Origin: Rheinheimera texasensis DSM 17496
Lineage (GTDB): Bacteria > Pseudomonadota > Gammaproteobacteria > Enterobacterales > Alteromonadaceae
Length of the DNA: 41,365 bases
Direction: 5' to 3'
Assembly: GCF_000711985.1 (NCBI RefSeq)
Contig: NZ_KL544005.1
Location: 1-41,365 of the forward strand
Of this stretch, positions 1 to 8,129 are shown piece after piece (the first letter of the stretch is position 1; the number at the start of each line of letters is the position of its first letter). A program made the position numbers and the translations under genes. Below the pieces are notes generated by a model. It had not been told where the DNA came from, made no database searches, and saw only the letters and a list, made by a program, of their open reading frames with translations.

Positions 1-3
1 GGG

Positions 4-101
4 CAGCGTTTGGCAGCTCTTTCTGCTGCGTTAGTGCTCGTTTGTGTAGAATTACTACACGGCTCTCGCACTGCCTTGCATAAAAAGCTGCCAAACTGCT
101 G
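4..101. repeat. Nested inverted repeat, possible structured RNA or leader
   Basis: Seen in sequence: TTTGGCAGCT at 9-18 is the exact reverse complement of AGCTGCCAAA at 86-95, and the pairing extends outward with GCAGCG/CTGCTGC. Inside it, AGTG/CACT (about 33-36 and 68-71) flank a perfect hairpin GTGTAG-AATTA-CTACAC at 45-61. This gives three concentric stems in under 100 bases. No reading frame explains it. It could be the 5' leader or promoter-proximal element of a gene left of the window, or an intergenic repeat. I do not recognise the family with confidence, and the strand is undecided. Confidence 0.5.
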
Positions 102-165
102 CAAAAACAATCACCAAACGTCAACACGCCCTAGTAAATACTAAAGACCAAAGCGCTGCTTTTTC

Positions 166-696
166 TTACTTCCCTTTCATTCGCAACAATGTATTGTCTT
201 TGACAATGTGATGATGATAAATCGCCGCGACGGCATGAATACCAATCAGTGCGTAACCAGCATCCGCAACTAACTCATGTAAGTCTTCAAAAATCTCCAC
301 CAACTCTTCATTTGGTGCGATCAGCGCCGGTAATTCCAGCCCCCAGAATGGGATCACTTTGCCTTCAGCCGATAAAATTAACCACCCCAACAACGGCAAG
401 CCAAGCATCATCGCATAAAGCGCCAGATGCACTAAGGCAGCCAGTTTGTGTTGCCAGACCGGCGGCTGTGGCACTATGGCCGGATAAGCCTGACGACTGC
501 GAAACCAGATGCGGGCAACAGTCAGCAGCAACACGGTCAGGCCCAGCATATAGTGCACCGTTTTCATTAGTTCACGTTCCGGACTGCCGCGTTCAAAGCT
601 GCCACGAAACTCCATCGTCACGTAGACCCCGATAATCAGCAAAAAAGTCAGCCAGTGCAGTGCAATGGTCGGTAAGGAATAACGGCTGGTGCTCAT
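166..696 (-). CDS. Cytochrome b561 family protein
   Basis: Small inner-membrane di-heme cytochrome b of the CybB/YceJ type (176 aa, the usual length). Such proteins pass electrons between the quinone pool and acceptors such as superoxide. The four expected heme-ligand histidines are H14 in the first membrane segment (after PTIAL, before W), H48 (VHY), H140 (DLHE) and H154 (GIH). Four hydrophobic segments lie at about 10-28, 47-64, 85-108 and 144-162, and the typical basic end (HHH...KDNTLLRM) is present. The start has GGAG seven bases upstream. It stands alone between two intergenic gaps. The family call is secure; the physiological electron partner is not visible. Confidence 0.88.
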   Translation of the reverse strand: MSTSRYSLPTIALHWLTFLLIIGVYVTMEFRGSFERGSPERELMKTVHYMLGLTVLLLTVARIWFRSRQAYPAIVPQPPVWQHKLAALVHLALYAMMLGLPLLGWLILSAEGKVIPFWGLELPALIAPNEELVEIFEDLHELVADAGYALIGIHAVAAIYHHHIVKDNTLLRMKGK

Positions 697-808
697 GAGT
701 TCGCTCCGTAATCAATGAAATTCAACGACAGCATGTGTCAGTTTTTTCAAACCGACTTTGCGTTGGCACAACATTAAGCAAAAATACTGAAGATTATCTG
801 AAGTCGGG

Positions 809-1132
809 CTACCAACGACCAAAATACTGGTCAATCAGCAGCATCAGGTGATGGTTTAACTCTTCGACCAGGGTATCAGCGTCGGTCTGATAACTACTGC
901 ACAAGCGCTCGGCCTGCGCGTCACTTAACAGCCGCCCGCCGAGGGAAAACTGCAATTCCGGCAACGACTTATCAAATCGCGGTGTCAACACCCACTGCAT
1001 AAAGGCCGGGGCATGGCTGCTGACCAGCGGCTGGGCAAACTGACAAAACTCAGTGATATATTGCGCGCCGTCCGGCCCCAGACAGCCTGGTTCCAGCCGG
1101 TAAATCACTTCAACAACGGCTTTGTTCGTCAT
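809..1132 (-). CDS. Hypothetical protein, last gene of the Lon-like operon
   Basis: 107-residue soluble protein that I do not recognise. It is mixed alpha/beta in appearance, with no signal peptide or membrane segment, two cysteines in the N-terminal third (C17, C30) and a helical C-terminal third (EELNHHLMLLIDQYF). The ATG has AAGGA seven bases upstream and begins 23 bases after the stop of the DUF2959 lipoprotein gene, so it is probably co-transcribed with that gene and the Lon-like protease. Good ribosome-binding site, operon spacing and an unbroken frame support a real gene. Its function is unknown; a role linked to the protease would be guesswork. Confidence 0.65.
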   Translation of the reverse strand: MTNKAVVEVIYRLEPGCLGPDGAQYITEFCQFAQPLVSSHAPAFMQWVLTPRFDKSLPELQFSLGGRLLSDAQAERLCSSYQTDADTLVEELNHHLMLLIDQYFGRW

Positions 1133-1155
1133 GCCCGGTCCTTGTTGTGCAGAGA

Positions 1156-1797
1156 TTATTGCTGTTTGATAGTGGCAATAAACTGATTCGAATCGGCAAT
1201 TGCCCGGTTCATATCCTGTACCAGCCGGTCGACATCCTGCTGTAATACAGAAAATTCACCCGAAATAGCGCCTACCGCTTTCGCATTCAGATTATGTTTT
1301 AAATACAATACATTATCCTGCAATACCCGCAACACCGGCGGCATTTTACTCTCAGCACGGCGCATCACTTTGACCAGTGCATCAAACTGCCGTTTGGTAT
1401 CCAGCAGCTTTTGTTTGCTCTCAGCGCGCAGTTTTTTGTTCTGGTATTGCTTTAATTCATCGTCCCATTCATTGAACAAATCAAAAGCCACTAATTCGAC
1501 TTTATTGATACGGGCACTGACCTCTGCCGCCGCTTTTTTACTGTCTTCGTATTGGTTGTTCAGCGCTTCATAACGCCCCTGCAAATCGCCGCCATGAAAC
1601 CCAATCAGCTGCGATAACTGGTCGAGCGCATCTTTAAATTCCTGCTGGCCTTCAATTTGCGCATCCCGCGCCTCTTCCACCCGGTCGATCAGGATGTCGC
1701 GTTTATGAATGCCGACTTTTTCCATCGCCGCATAATAGGCCGTCGAACAACCACTTAATGCCAGCAAACCCGCCAGCAGTACCACTTTTTTTAACAT
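1156..1797 (-). CDS. DUF2959 family lipoprotein
   Basis: 213-residue predicted lipoprotein. The signal peptide ends in a lipobox LSGC with lipidated Cys17. The rest is almost entirely charged alpha helix with coiled-coil character (about 30-210). The YYAAMEKVGIHKRDI-type segment right after the Cys is the hallmark I associate with DUF2959. No enzymatic motif is visible. The residue after Cys17 is Ser, so outer-membrane sorting is expected by the +2 rule. The ATG directly abuts the stop codon of the Lon-like protease gene with no bases between them, a strong sign of translational coupling. Family role is uncharacterised; an envelope-associated helical protein is all that can be said. Confidence 0.82.
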   Translation of the reverse strand: MLKKVVLLAGLLALSGCSTAYYAAMEKVGIHKRDILIDRVEEARDAQIEGQQEFKDALDQLSQLIGFHGGDLQGRYEALNNQYEDSKKAAAEVSARINKVELVAFDLFNEWDDELKQYQNKKLRAESKQKLLDTKRQFDALVKVMRRAESKMPPVLRVLQDNVLYLKHNLNAKAVGAISGEFSVLQQDVDRLVQDMNRAIADSNQFIATIKQQ

Positions 1798-4218
1798 TTA
1801 TTCTTCCTCAGCGCCGCCATTAACCAATTCAGCAATGGCAGCCAGTTTTTGCATCGTCAGCGCGTTTAAGGTTTTTTTCGGATATTGGCCTTTGTGATTG
1901 CGTTCACCGGCACAAAGCCCGGTTAACAGCTCCAGTGCCTCATCGACAGTGCGTACCGTGTAGATATGGAACTGGCCGGATGCCACCGCGTTGATCACAT
2001 CCTGATGCAACACCAGATGCAGCTGGTTACTGGCCGGGATCACCACACCTTGCTGGCCGGTCAGGCCACGCGACTGACATAACTTAAAAAAGCCTTCGAT
2101 TTTTTCATTCACTCCACCAATCGCCTGCACCTGACCATGTTGATTGATAGAGCCAGTGATGGCCAGGTCCTGGCGCAGTGGCACGCCACAAATGGCGGAG
2201 ATTAACGCCAGCACTTCGGCCAGCGACGCGCTGTCGCCATCGATAAGGCCATAGGACTGTTCCATCGCGATATTAGCCGACAGCGTCAGCGGAAATTGCT
2301 GGGCATATTTAGCGCCGAGGTAACCGGTCAGCAGCATCACGCCTTTGGAGTGAATGGCTTTACCGAGTTCGACTTCCCGCTCAATGTCCGTCACACCGCT
2401 GGAGCCCGGATACACTGTGGCACTGATCCGCGCCGGCGTACCAAAAGCGGTGTCGCCAATTTCCAGTACTGTCAGACCATTGATTTTACCAACGGCCCAG
2501 CCGTCGGAATCAATCAAAATCTGTCCTTCCTGAATGTCCTCCAGGAACGACTCACTGATGCGGCCGGTGCGATATTGTTTGCCGGCTAATGCCTGCTGCA
2601 CATGGGCGCCGCTCAGTTCAGTATCGCCGGCCTGATTGGCATAAAAACAGGCTTCACGTACCAGCTCCAGCACATCGGCAAAACGGGCGGATAATTTCTT
2701 CTGATGCTCGGCCTGGCGGAAACTGAATAACAGCAACTGCTTCAAACCACAGACTGTCAGCGGACCTGCTTCCAGTTGCTGGATTTGGTCCTGCAGTTGC
2801 AGTGACATGTATTTGATGGTCTGGTCATTCAGTGGCAGATAATTTTCAAAATCGGCCAGCACGCGGAACAACTCGTTAAATTCATCGTCGACGTCCTGTA
2901 CTAAATAATACAAATCGCGTGAACCGAGCAGCACGATTTTGACATTCAGCGGAATAGCTTTGGGCGTGATGATGGTTGAGTTGGTAACCGCATGTTCACT
3001 CAATGTATCAATCGACACTTCGCCTGATTTCAGCGCCAGCTTCAGCGCATCCCACACTTGCGGTTGCGTCAGCAAGCGGTCAGCGTCGAGGATCAGATAA
3101 CCGCCATTGGCCTTATGCAGCGCTCCGGCGCGGATCATCCGGTAGTTGGTATATAAAGAACCCTGTGCTGAACTGTATTCGACCCGGCCAAAAATGTTGC
3201 CGTAGCTGGGGTTGGCTTCAAACACTATTGGGGCACCGGACATCGATTCATGATGCACCAGCACGTTCGGTACAAAGTCATTGATAAAAATACCGCGGAT
3301 ATCCAACTCTTCGGCTTTATCGCTTTCGAGTTCCTCCGGCAGTAATTCCAGCACTGCTTTTACCAGCTCAGGCTTCATTTCACGCAAATAACGCAAAATA
3401 CCCAGTTCAGTGGCGTAGTCATGCTCTAACTGTTTCAGCAGCGGTTTAATTGCCTGTTCAATCGTTTCGCGGCGAAGCGTGCGTAAATTCTCCGACAGTT
3501 CACGTTTCCACTGTGGCAGTTCCAGCAACTGCTCGTTCAGAATGGTTTCAAGTTCGCTGACCAGTTCATAGAAAAACTGCCGTTTGTCATCGGCGAGGTT
3601 AGCAAATTCGGCATCATCCAGCGGTTTGCCATCCACCACCGGTGAAAAACTGACAGCGCCGTTGTCTTCGTACAACACCACTTGTTTTTCCAGCGCTTTG
3701 CGTTCGACCAGCGCGATGGCAGCTTCGTATTTATTATCAAAGGCAGCGTGAATGGCTTTTTTGCGGCGCTGATAACCCGGGTTATCAAATGCGGCCGGGA
3801 AAGTATCGAGCAATTCGTCAATGAGCGCTTCGAGTTTTTTCACCAGTACCCGGCCTTCGCCAGGCAACAGCCGTAAGGTTTGCGGCGTGCGCTCATCGTC
3901 AAAATTATTTAAATAACACCAGTCGTCCGGTGTTTCTTTTTCGCTGGCGGCCTGCTGCAGAATATCCTGTATTAAGGTAAAACGCCCGAGCGCCGGCTCG
4001 CCCATCACATAAAGGTTATAACCCGGCATATCCATGCCGATGGCAAAACTCAATGCGGCTTTCGCGCGGTCTTGCCCGATAAAAGTACTGCTGTAGCCGG
4101 CAACATCCAGCGCATCGTTGATTTGCGCCTCATCCAGTTGCGGCGACAGCTGCGCTGCCTGTAAGGCCAGCGCCTGAAGTTTTGCCTCGGCAGCTTTGTT
4201 TACTGCAATTTGCGTCAT
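1798..4218 (-). CDS. Lon-like ATP-dependent protease (S16 family, YcbZ-related)
   Basis: 806-residue AAA-type protease with a C-terminal Lon (S16) proteolytic domain. The Ser-Lys dyad is visible: S663 in DGDSAS and K706 in GVNEKIEG, 43 residues apart, the same spacing as in E. coli Lon. An AAA-like region starts near residue 60; the P-loop position reads GEPALGRFT (73-81), with Arg in place of the usual Lys, and a Walker-B-like YLILDADRL follows near residue 380. A long helical insertion lies at about 170-290. It lacks the Lon N-terminal substrate domain and is longer than E. coli YcbZ (586 aa), as in Vibrio/Shewanella relatives. It heads an operon with the DUF2959 lipoprotein and a small unknown gene. 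Substrates are unknown. Confidence 0.87.
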   Translation of the reverse strand: MTQIAVNKAAEAKLQALALQAAQLSPQLDEAQINDALDVAGYSSTFIGQDRAKAALSFAIGMDMPGYNLYVMGEPALGRFTLIQDILQQAASEKETPDDWCYLNNFDDERTPQTLRLLPGEGRVLVKKLEALIDELLDTFPAAFDNPGYQRRKKAIHAAFDNKYEAAIALVERKALEKQVVLYEDNGAVSFSPVVDGKPLDDAEFANLADDKRQFFYELVSELETILNEQLLELPQWKRELSENLRTLRRETIEQAIKPLLKQLEHDYATELGILRYLREMKPELVKAVLELLPEELESDKAEELDIRGIFINDFVPNVLVHHESMSGAPIVFEANPSYGNIFGRVEYSSAQGSLYTNYRMIRAGALHKANGGYLILDADRLLTQPQVWDALKLALKSGEVSIDTLSEHAVTNSTIITPKAIPLNVKIVLLGSRDLYYLVQDVDDEFNELFRVLADFENYLPLNDQTIKYMSLQLQDQIQQLEAGPLTVCGLKQLLLFSFRQAEHQKKLSARFADVLELVREACFYANQAGDTELSGAHVQQALAGKQYRTGRISESFLEDIQEGQILIDSDGWAVGKINGLTVLEIGDTAFGTPARISATVYPGSSGVTDIEREVELGKAIHSKGVMLLTGYLGAKYAQQFPLTLSANIAMEQSYGLIDGDSASLAEVLALISAICGVPLRQDLAITGSINQHGQVQAIGGVNEKIEGFFKLCQSRGLTGQQGVVIPASNQLHLVLHQDVINAVASGQFHIYTVRTVDEALELLTGLCAGERNHKGQYPKKTLNALTMQKLAAIAELVNGGAEEE

Positions 4219-4310
4219 GCCAGAAATTCCTTCACTACAGATGCAGGCATACTAACAAAATCAGCAGCCTGCCGAAAAATTTATCTGCGCAAAGCTCTGC
4301 AGAAACGCAT

Positions 4311-4763
4311 TCAGACCGGCAGGCCACGGCGTAAAAAATGCCCACCGCCACAGGCCGGACAAGGCAACAGCTCGGCCGGGTGATTGTAATGCAGCGCCTC
4401 ATCGCAAACGCGGCAGACATAAAGCCCCATGCCCACCGTTTCGCCCTGTAAATACAGCCCCTGATGCGACAAATCCTGCTCCAGTTCCTGCCATTCCACC
4501 TGAGTTTTGTCAGTAACCTGCGCCAGCATTTGCCATAGAGTCTCGGGCCAGATTGACGGCGGCTGCGGTTGTTGTTGCTGGCGAAAGAAGGTTTCGATAA
4601 ATAACTGGGTTTCATAGGCGGTCAGGTCGCGCCCCGCCTGCAGATAAGCCGCCAGCGTGTCAGCCACTTCCACTACAGGCCTTACCGCCAGGTCAAGCTG
4701 GCTTTGCAAAGAGAGTTCAAGCTGCTGCAACCACTGCCGGTATTTGTGCAGTAAATCCGTCAT
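4311..4763 (-). CDS. Zinc-ribbon protein, DUF1451 (YbeL) family
   Basis: 150-residue protein of the YbeL/DUF1451 type: a helical N-terminal two-thirds followed by a C-terminal zinc ribbon built from two CxxC knuckles (YVCRVCDE and LPCPACGG, about residues 115-140). Function in the family is not established. The frame is open from a GTG six bases further upstream, but that GTG lies inside the Shine-Dalgarno sequence (GAGGTGG). The ATG at 4763, five bases after GAGG, is therefore the better start. It is separated from the Lon-like operon by 92 bases and diverges from the TonB receptor gene. Confidence 0.8.
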   Translation of the reverse strand: MTDLLHKYRQWLQQLELSLQSQLDLAVRPVVEVADTLAAYLQAGRDLTAYETQLFIETFFRQQQQPQPPSIWPETLWQMLAQVTDKTQVEWQELEQDLSHQGLYLQGETVGMGLYVCRVCDEALHYNHPAELLPCPACGGGHFLRRGLPV

Positions 4764-5113
4764 AACCACCTCTAAACCGAAGGACTGTCTGCATAGTATA
4801 GACCCGGACTTTTTGCTCTACGTCAAACACCAGCGCAGCAATCTACAGCGTGACGCAATGACAGCGGCGACCTGCGTGTTGATTGCCACCGCAAGACAAA
4901 TCAGCATGTATCATTTGTATGTATTTTGTACCGATTTTACCCATCAATGTGGTTTTTCTGTGAAGTCATCGCAATTTGATTGTGTCAAAAATCCCGACTG
5001 ACTAGCTTGTGCGCGCTGCAACACCTGTACCCATTTTATGAAAACAACCTTTCTCCCTGCGATCATGACGTGATGGGTGTTGCAGCAAACAAGTCACTAA
5101 GAGGAATTCCAGG
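4764..5113. promoter_or_regulatory. Divergent intergenic region with inverted repeats in the TonB-receptor leader
   Basis: About 350 bases without a gene, between DUF1451 (minus) and the TonB receptor (plus). Visible structure: an exact 11-bp inverted repeat GCTGCAACACC (5015-5025) / GGTGTTGCAGC (5076-5086), 50 bases apart, just upstream of the receptor ribosome-binding site; between the arms a short ATCA-TGACG-TGAT symmetry (5062-5074); and TTTGA-TTGTG-TCAAA at 4975-4989, which looks like a small operator. No convincing -35/-10 pair for the receptor was found. For DUF1451 a TATACT box (4795-4800, minus) exists but lacks a well-spaced -35. The repeats could form an RNA hairpin masking or exposing the receptor start region. 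Confidence 0.45.
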
Positions 5114-7987
5114 ATGTACCAAAATAATAAGCTGGCGATTGCCGTACAAATCGCTTTAAGTCTGGGTCTGGTCAGTCAGGCGCAGGCACAGGAAACCAAG
5201 ACCGACGACAAAGTAGAACGCATTGAAGTTACAGGTTCAAAAATCAAACGGATTGGTGAATTGTCGCCAACGCCGGTTACCGTCATTACCGGCGACTCGA
5301 TTGTTGATGCGGGTGTCACCAACGTAGGTGAGCTGCTGAACGATATGCCAAACGCGGTAACCGGTCTGTCACCGGAAACCACTAACAACACCATTTTTGC
5401 TTCAGGTCTAAATAACACGGCGCTGCGTGGACTAGGTACTAACCGCACCCTGGTATTGGTGAATGGCCGCCGTTTTGTTGGCTCGAATCCAGGCAATAGC
5501 GCGGTCGACCTGAACAACATCCCAACAGCCATGGTTGAGCGGATTGAAGTCTCGACCGGTGGCGCTTCGGCTGTATACGGTTCAGACGCGGTAGCGGGTG
5601 TTGTCAACATCATCACGAAAAAATCCTTTAACGGTTTTGAAGTCGACGTAGCAACCAGCCGGCCGCAGCAAGATGGCGGTGAAGAAGACTTTTACAGCCT
5701 GACTTTTGGAAACAGCGAAGGCAAATCTGATTTTATTGCTAACCTGACTTACTCAGAACAGTCGCAGATCCGCGGCAGCCAGCGTGATTTCGTCCGCGAC
5801 GGCCTAATCATGATTGACAATCCAGCCAATAAAACCAGTACTGACGGCATCCCGGGACGTATCCAGTGGGAAAAAACCGGTAACCCGATTTTGATCAACT
5901 ACGGCAAAACGGGTACCTTTGCGGTCGGCGGTAAAAACTATGTATTCGCCAATGACGGCTCAGTGCGTCCATTTGATATGAACGGCGGCACAGCGTATCC
6001 ATTTGTGGCGGGCAGTGCCAATAACAGCCGTTATTTGTCAGCCGATGGCGCACCAGGTGATGGTTATAACACGCTGGACCATACCTATCTGCGTACCCCG
6101 CTGGAACGTATCAACCTGAATATGAACTACGGTTATCAAATTAACGATGATCACCGCTTCACTTTCGAGTCAACTTATTCAAACACCAAAGCCTTTGGTG
6201 AAAGCTCCCCGGCATTTTTTGTGTTGAGCAGTGCCAATGGCATTGACCCGCTGAACCCGATGCTGACCGACAGCGCACGTAAGTTCTTTGCTGATAACAA
6301 TGTCACGTCATCGATTCAGAACACTTACCTGGCCGATATTTTCGGTAACCGTAAATACGATCAGAACCGGACGCTGGCGCGTGCCGCTATTGGTCTGGAA
6401 GGTTTGTTAACAGACACCTGGGGCTATGAAGCTTACGCCCAGAAAGGCCATGTCGATGCCAACTCAAAATGGTTTGGTGAAATGCTGGAAGACCGTTTCT
6501 ATGCGGCTATCCAAGCCACCCGCGATACCAAAGGTAATATCGTTTGTAAAGATGAAGCTATGCGTGCGCAAGGTTGTGTGCCACTGAATATTTATGGTTC
6601 AGGGATGGCGTCGCAGGCGGCACTGGACTGGATCCGCACTGATGCGATGCGTGATGCTACGCTGGATCAGGACGTAGCCGGTTTCACCCTGACTGGTGAT
6701 GTCTATGAACTACCTGCTGGTATCGTCGGTTCAGCGTTCAGCGTCGAGTACCGCAAAGAGCGTTCTTCATCGCTGCCAGATCCGGCCATGCGTTCAGGCG
6801 CTTTGTTTAACAACCAGTCGTCCCCATTGTCCGGTGAATTCTCAGTGCGCGAAGCTTCTGCCGAATTCTCGATCCCGTTATTGGCTGACCTGGCTTATGT
6901 CAAAGACCTGACACTGGAAACAGCGTTTCGCGCCATGGACTACAGCACCACCGGCAGCGAAAATGCATGGAAAATCAGTCTGAACTACACCATCAATGAC
7001 GACCTGAAACTCCGTTTGAACCGCTCGAAGTCAGTGCGAGCACCAAACATTGGTGAATTATACAACCCACCAGGCCAGACCTTCAGTACGCTGGTTGACC
7101 CATGTCAGCAACTGCGTATCGACAGCGCTGGTGTATATAAAGCCAACGTCGAGAAAAACTGTCGCGCCGATGGCATGCCACAAGGCTGGTCACCAACTCC
7201 GGCATGGGTCAATGGTGGAAACAAACCAGGTTTCATCATTGGTAACACTGATCTGAACAGCGAACGTGCTTATGACATCACTGCCGGCTTCATCTATACG
7301 CCGTCTTACCTGGATGGTTTCAGTCTGACAGTCGATTACTGGTCATTCAAAATTGCTGACATGATTGAAAGCCACACGGCGCAAAACCTGGTGAACTTCT
7401 GTTATCAGTTAGACAGTCTGGATAACCCGTATTGCTCACTGTTTACCCGTGACGCTGTGACCCGTGATATCACCAACTACTTCGTCAAGCCGGTGAACTC
7501 AGCATCTGCGGAACTGGCTGGTTACGATATCGAGACCAACTATAAGCTTGACCTGAACGGTTACGGTGCATTAGATCTGCGTTTAATCGCCACTTATACC
7601 GAAAAATGGGATCAAAACACCACAGGTCGTGCCGGTGATGACCGCAAGTATGCGGGCACTTATGACTATTTCCGCTGGAAAGGCCGTTTTAACGCCAACT
7701 ACAGCTATGAAGATCTGTCGCTGGTGTTAGGCGCTACTTATATTCACAGCTCAGTCTGGGATCGCAACTCCTGGACACCGGAAGTGAATAACTTCAACGA
7801 CATCGGCTCTTATATTGCCTGGGATTTAACCGGTAAATATAACCTGACGCCAGAGCTGCAAGTGCGCGCCGGCGTGCTGAACCTGGCCGACCGTCAACCA
7901 GTGCGTAACCCAAATACCTATAACTCAGGTGAGCACTATGACATTCTGGGTCGTCGTCTGACGCTGGGCGTGAACTACAAGTTCTAA
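5114..7987 (+). CDS. TonB-dependent outer-membrane receptor
   Basis: 957-residue outer-membrane beta-barrel that imports a ligand using TonB energy. The signal peptide (1-25) cleaves before QE. A TonB-box-like ERIEVTGS lies near residues 36-43, then a plug domain (about 50-170) with the conserved LRGLG...LVLVNGRR, VERIEV, GASAVYGSDAVAGVVNIIT series, then a barrel ending in the aromatic NYKF expected for BAM recognition. Paired cysteines in extracellular-loop regions suggest disulfides. The type (large, SKIKR after the box, OAR-like) is abundant in Alteromonadales and often handles peptides or glycans; the ligand cannot be named here. GAGG lies nine bases before the ATG. A strong terminator follows immediately, so it is monocistronic. 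Confidence 0.93.
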   Translation: MYQNNKLAIAVQIALSLGLVSQAQAQETKTDDKVERIEVTGSKIKRIGELSPTPVTVITGDSIVDAGVTNVGELLNDMPNAVTGLSPETTNNTIFASGLNNTALRGLGTNRTLVLVNGRRFVGSNPGNSAVDLNNIPTAMVERIEVSTGGASAVYGSDAVAGVVNIITKKSFNGFEVDVATSRPQQDGGEEDFYSLTFGNSEGKSDFIANLTYSEQSQIRGSQRDFVRDGLIMIDNPANKTSTDGIPGRIQWEKTGNPILINYGKTGTFAVGGKNYVFANDGSVRPFDMNGGTAYPFVAGSANNSRYLSADGAPGDGYNTLDHTYLRTPLERINLNMNYGYQINDDHRFTFESTYSNTKAFGESSPAFFVLSSANGIDPLNPMLTDSARKFFADNNVTSSIQNTYLADIFGNRKYDQNRTLARAAIGLEGLLTDTWGYEAYAQKGHVDANSKWFGEMLEDRFYAAIQATRDTKGNIVCKDEAMRAQGCVPLNIYGSGMASQAALDWIRTDAMRDATLDQDVAGFTLTGDVYELPAGIVGSAFSVEYRKERSSSLPDPAMRSGALFNNQSSPLSGEFSVREASAEFSIPLLADLAYVKDLTLETAFRAMDYSTTGSENAWKISLNYTINDDLKLRLNRSKSVRAPNIGELYNPPGQTFSTLVDPCQQLRIDSAGVYKANVEKNCRADGMPQGWSPTPAWVNGGNKPGFIIGNTDLNSERAYDITAGFIYTPSYLDGFSLTVDYWSFKIADMIESHTAQNLVNFCYQLDSLDNPYCSLFTRDAVTRDITNYFVKPVNSASAELAGYDIETNYKLDLNGYGALDLRLIATYTEKWDQNTTGRAGDDRKYAGTYDYFRWKGRFNANYSYEDLSLVLGATYIHSSVWDRNSWTPEVNNFNDIGSYIAWDLTGKYNLTPELQVRAGVLNLADRQPVRNPNTYNSGEHYDILGRRLTLGVNYKF

Positions 7988-8012
7988 TACCCGTTTGATT
8001 CAGTCCCTATTT

Positions 8013-8040
8013 AAAGGAGAGGCTTGCCTCTCCTTTTTTT
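8013..8040 (+). terminator. Intrinsic terminator of the TonB receptor gene
   Basis: AAAGGAGAGGC (8013-8023) and GCCTCTCCTTT (8026-8036) pair perfectly across a TT loop and run into seven T residues. It begins 25 bases after the receptor stop codon and separates it from the serine hydrolase gene. Confidence 0.92.
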
Positions 8041-8129
8041 CGCCTGCCAATTTGCTCTGTTGGTCGCAGCCCGGTTGCCGCTGCCGCAGAACACCTACAT
8101 GCTGCTGCTTTTATTCAGGAGCTTGGTGC

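Noticed and set aside
4795-4826. TTGACG and TATACT as a DUF1451 promoter
   Set aside because: Spacing is 20 bases, outside the normal sigma-70 range; kept only as a -10-like box.
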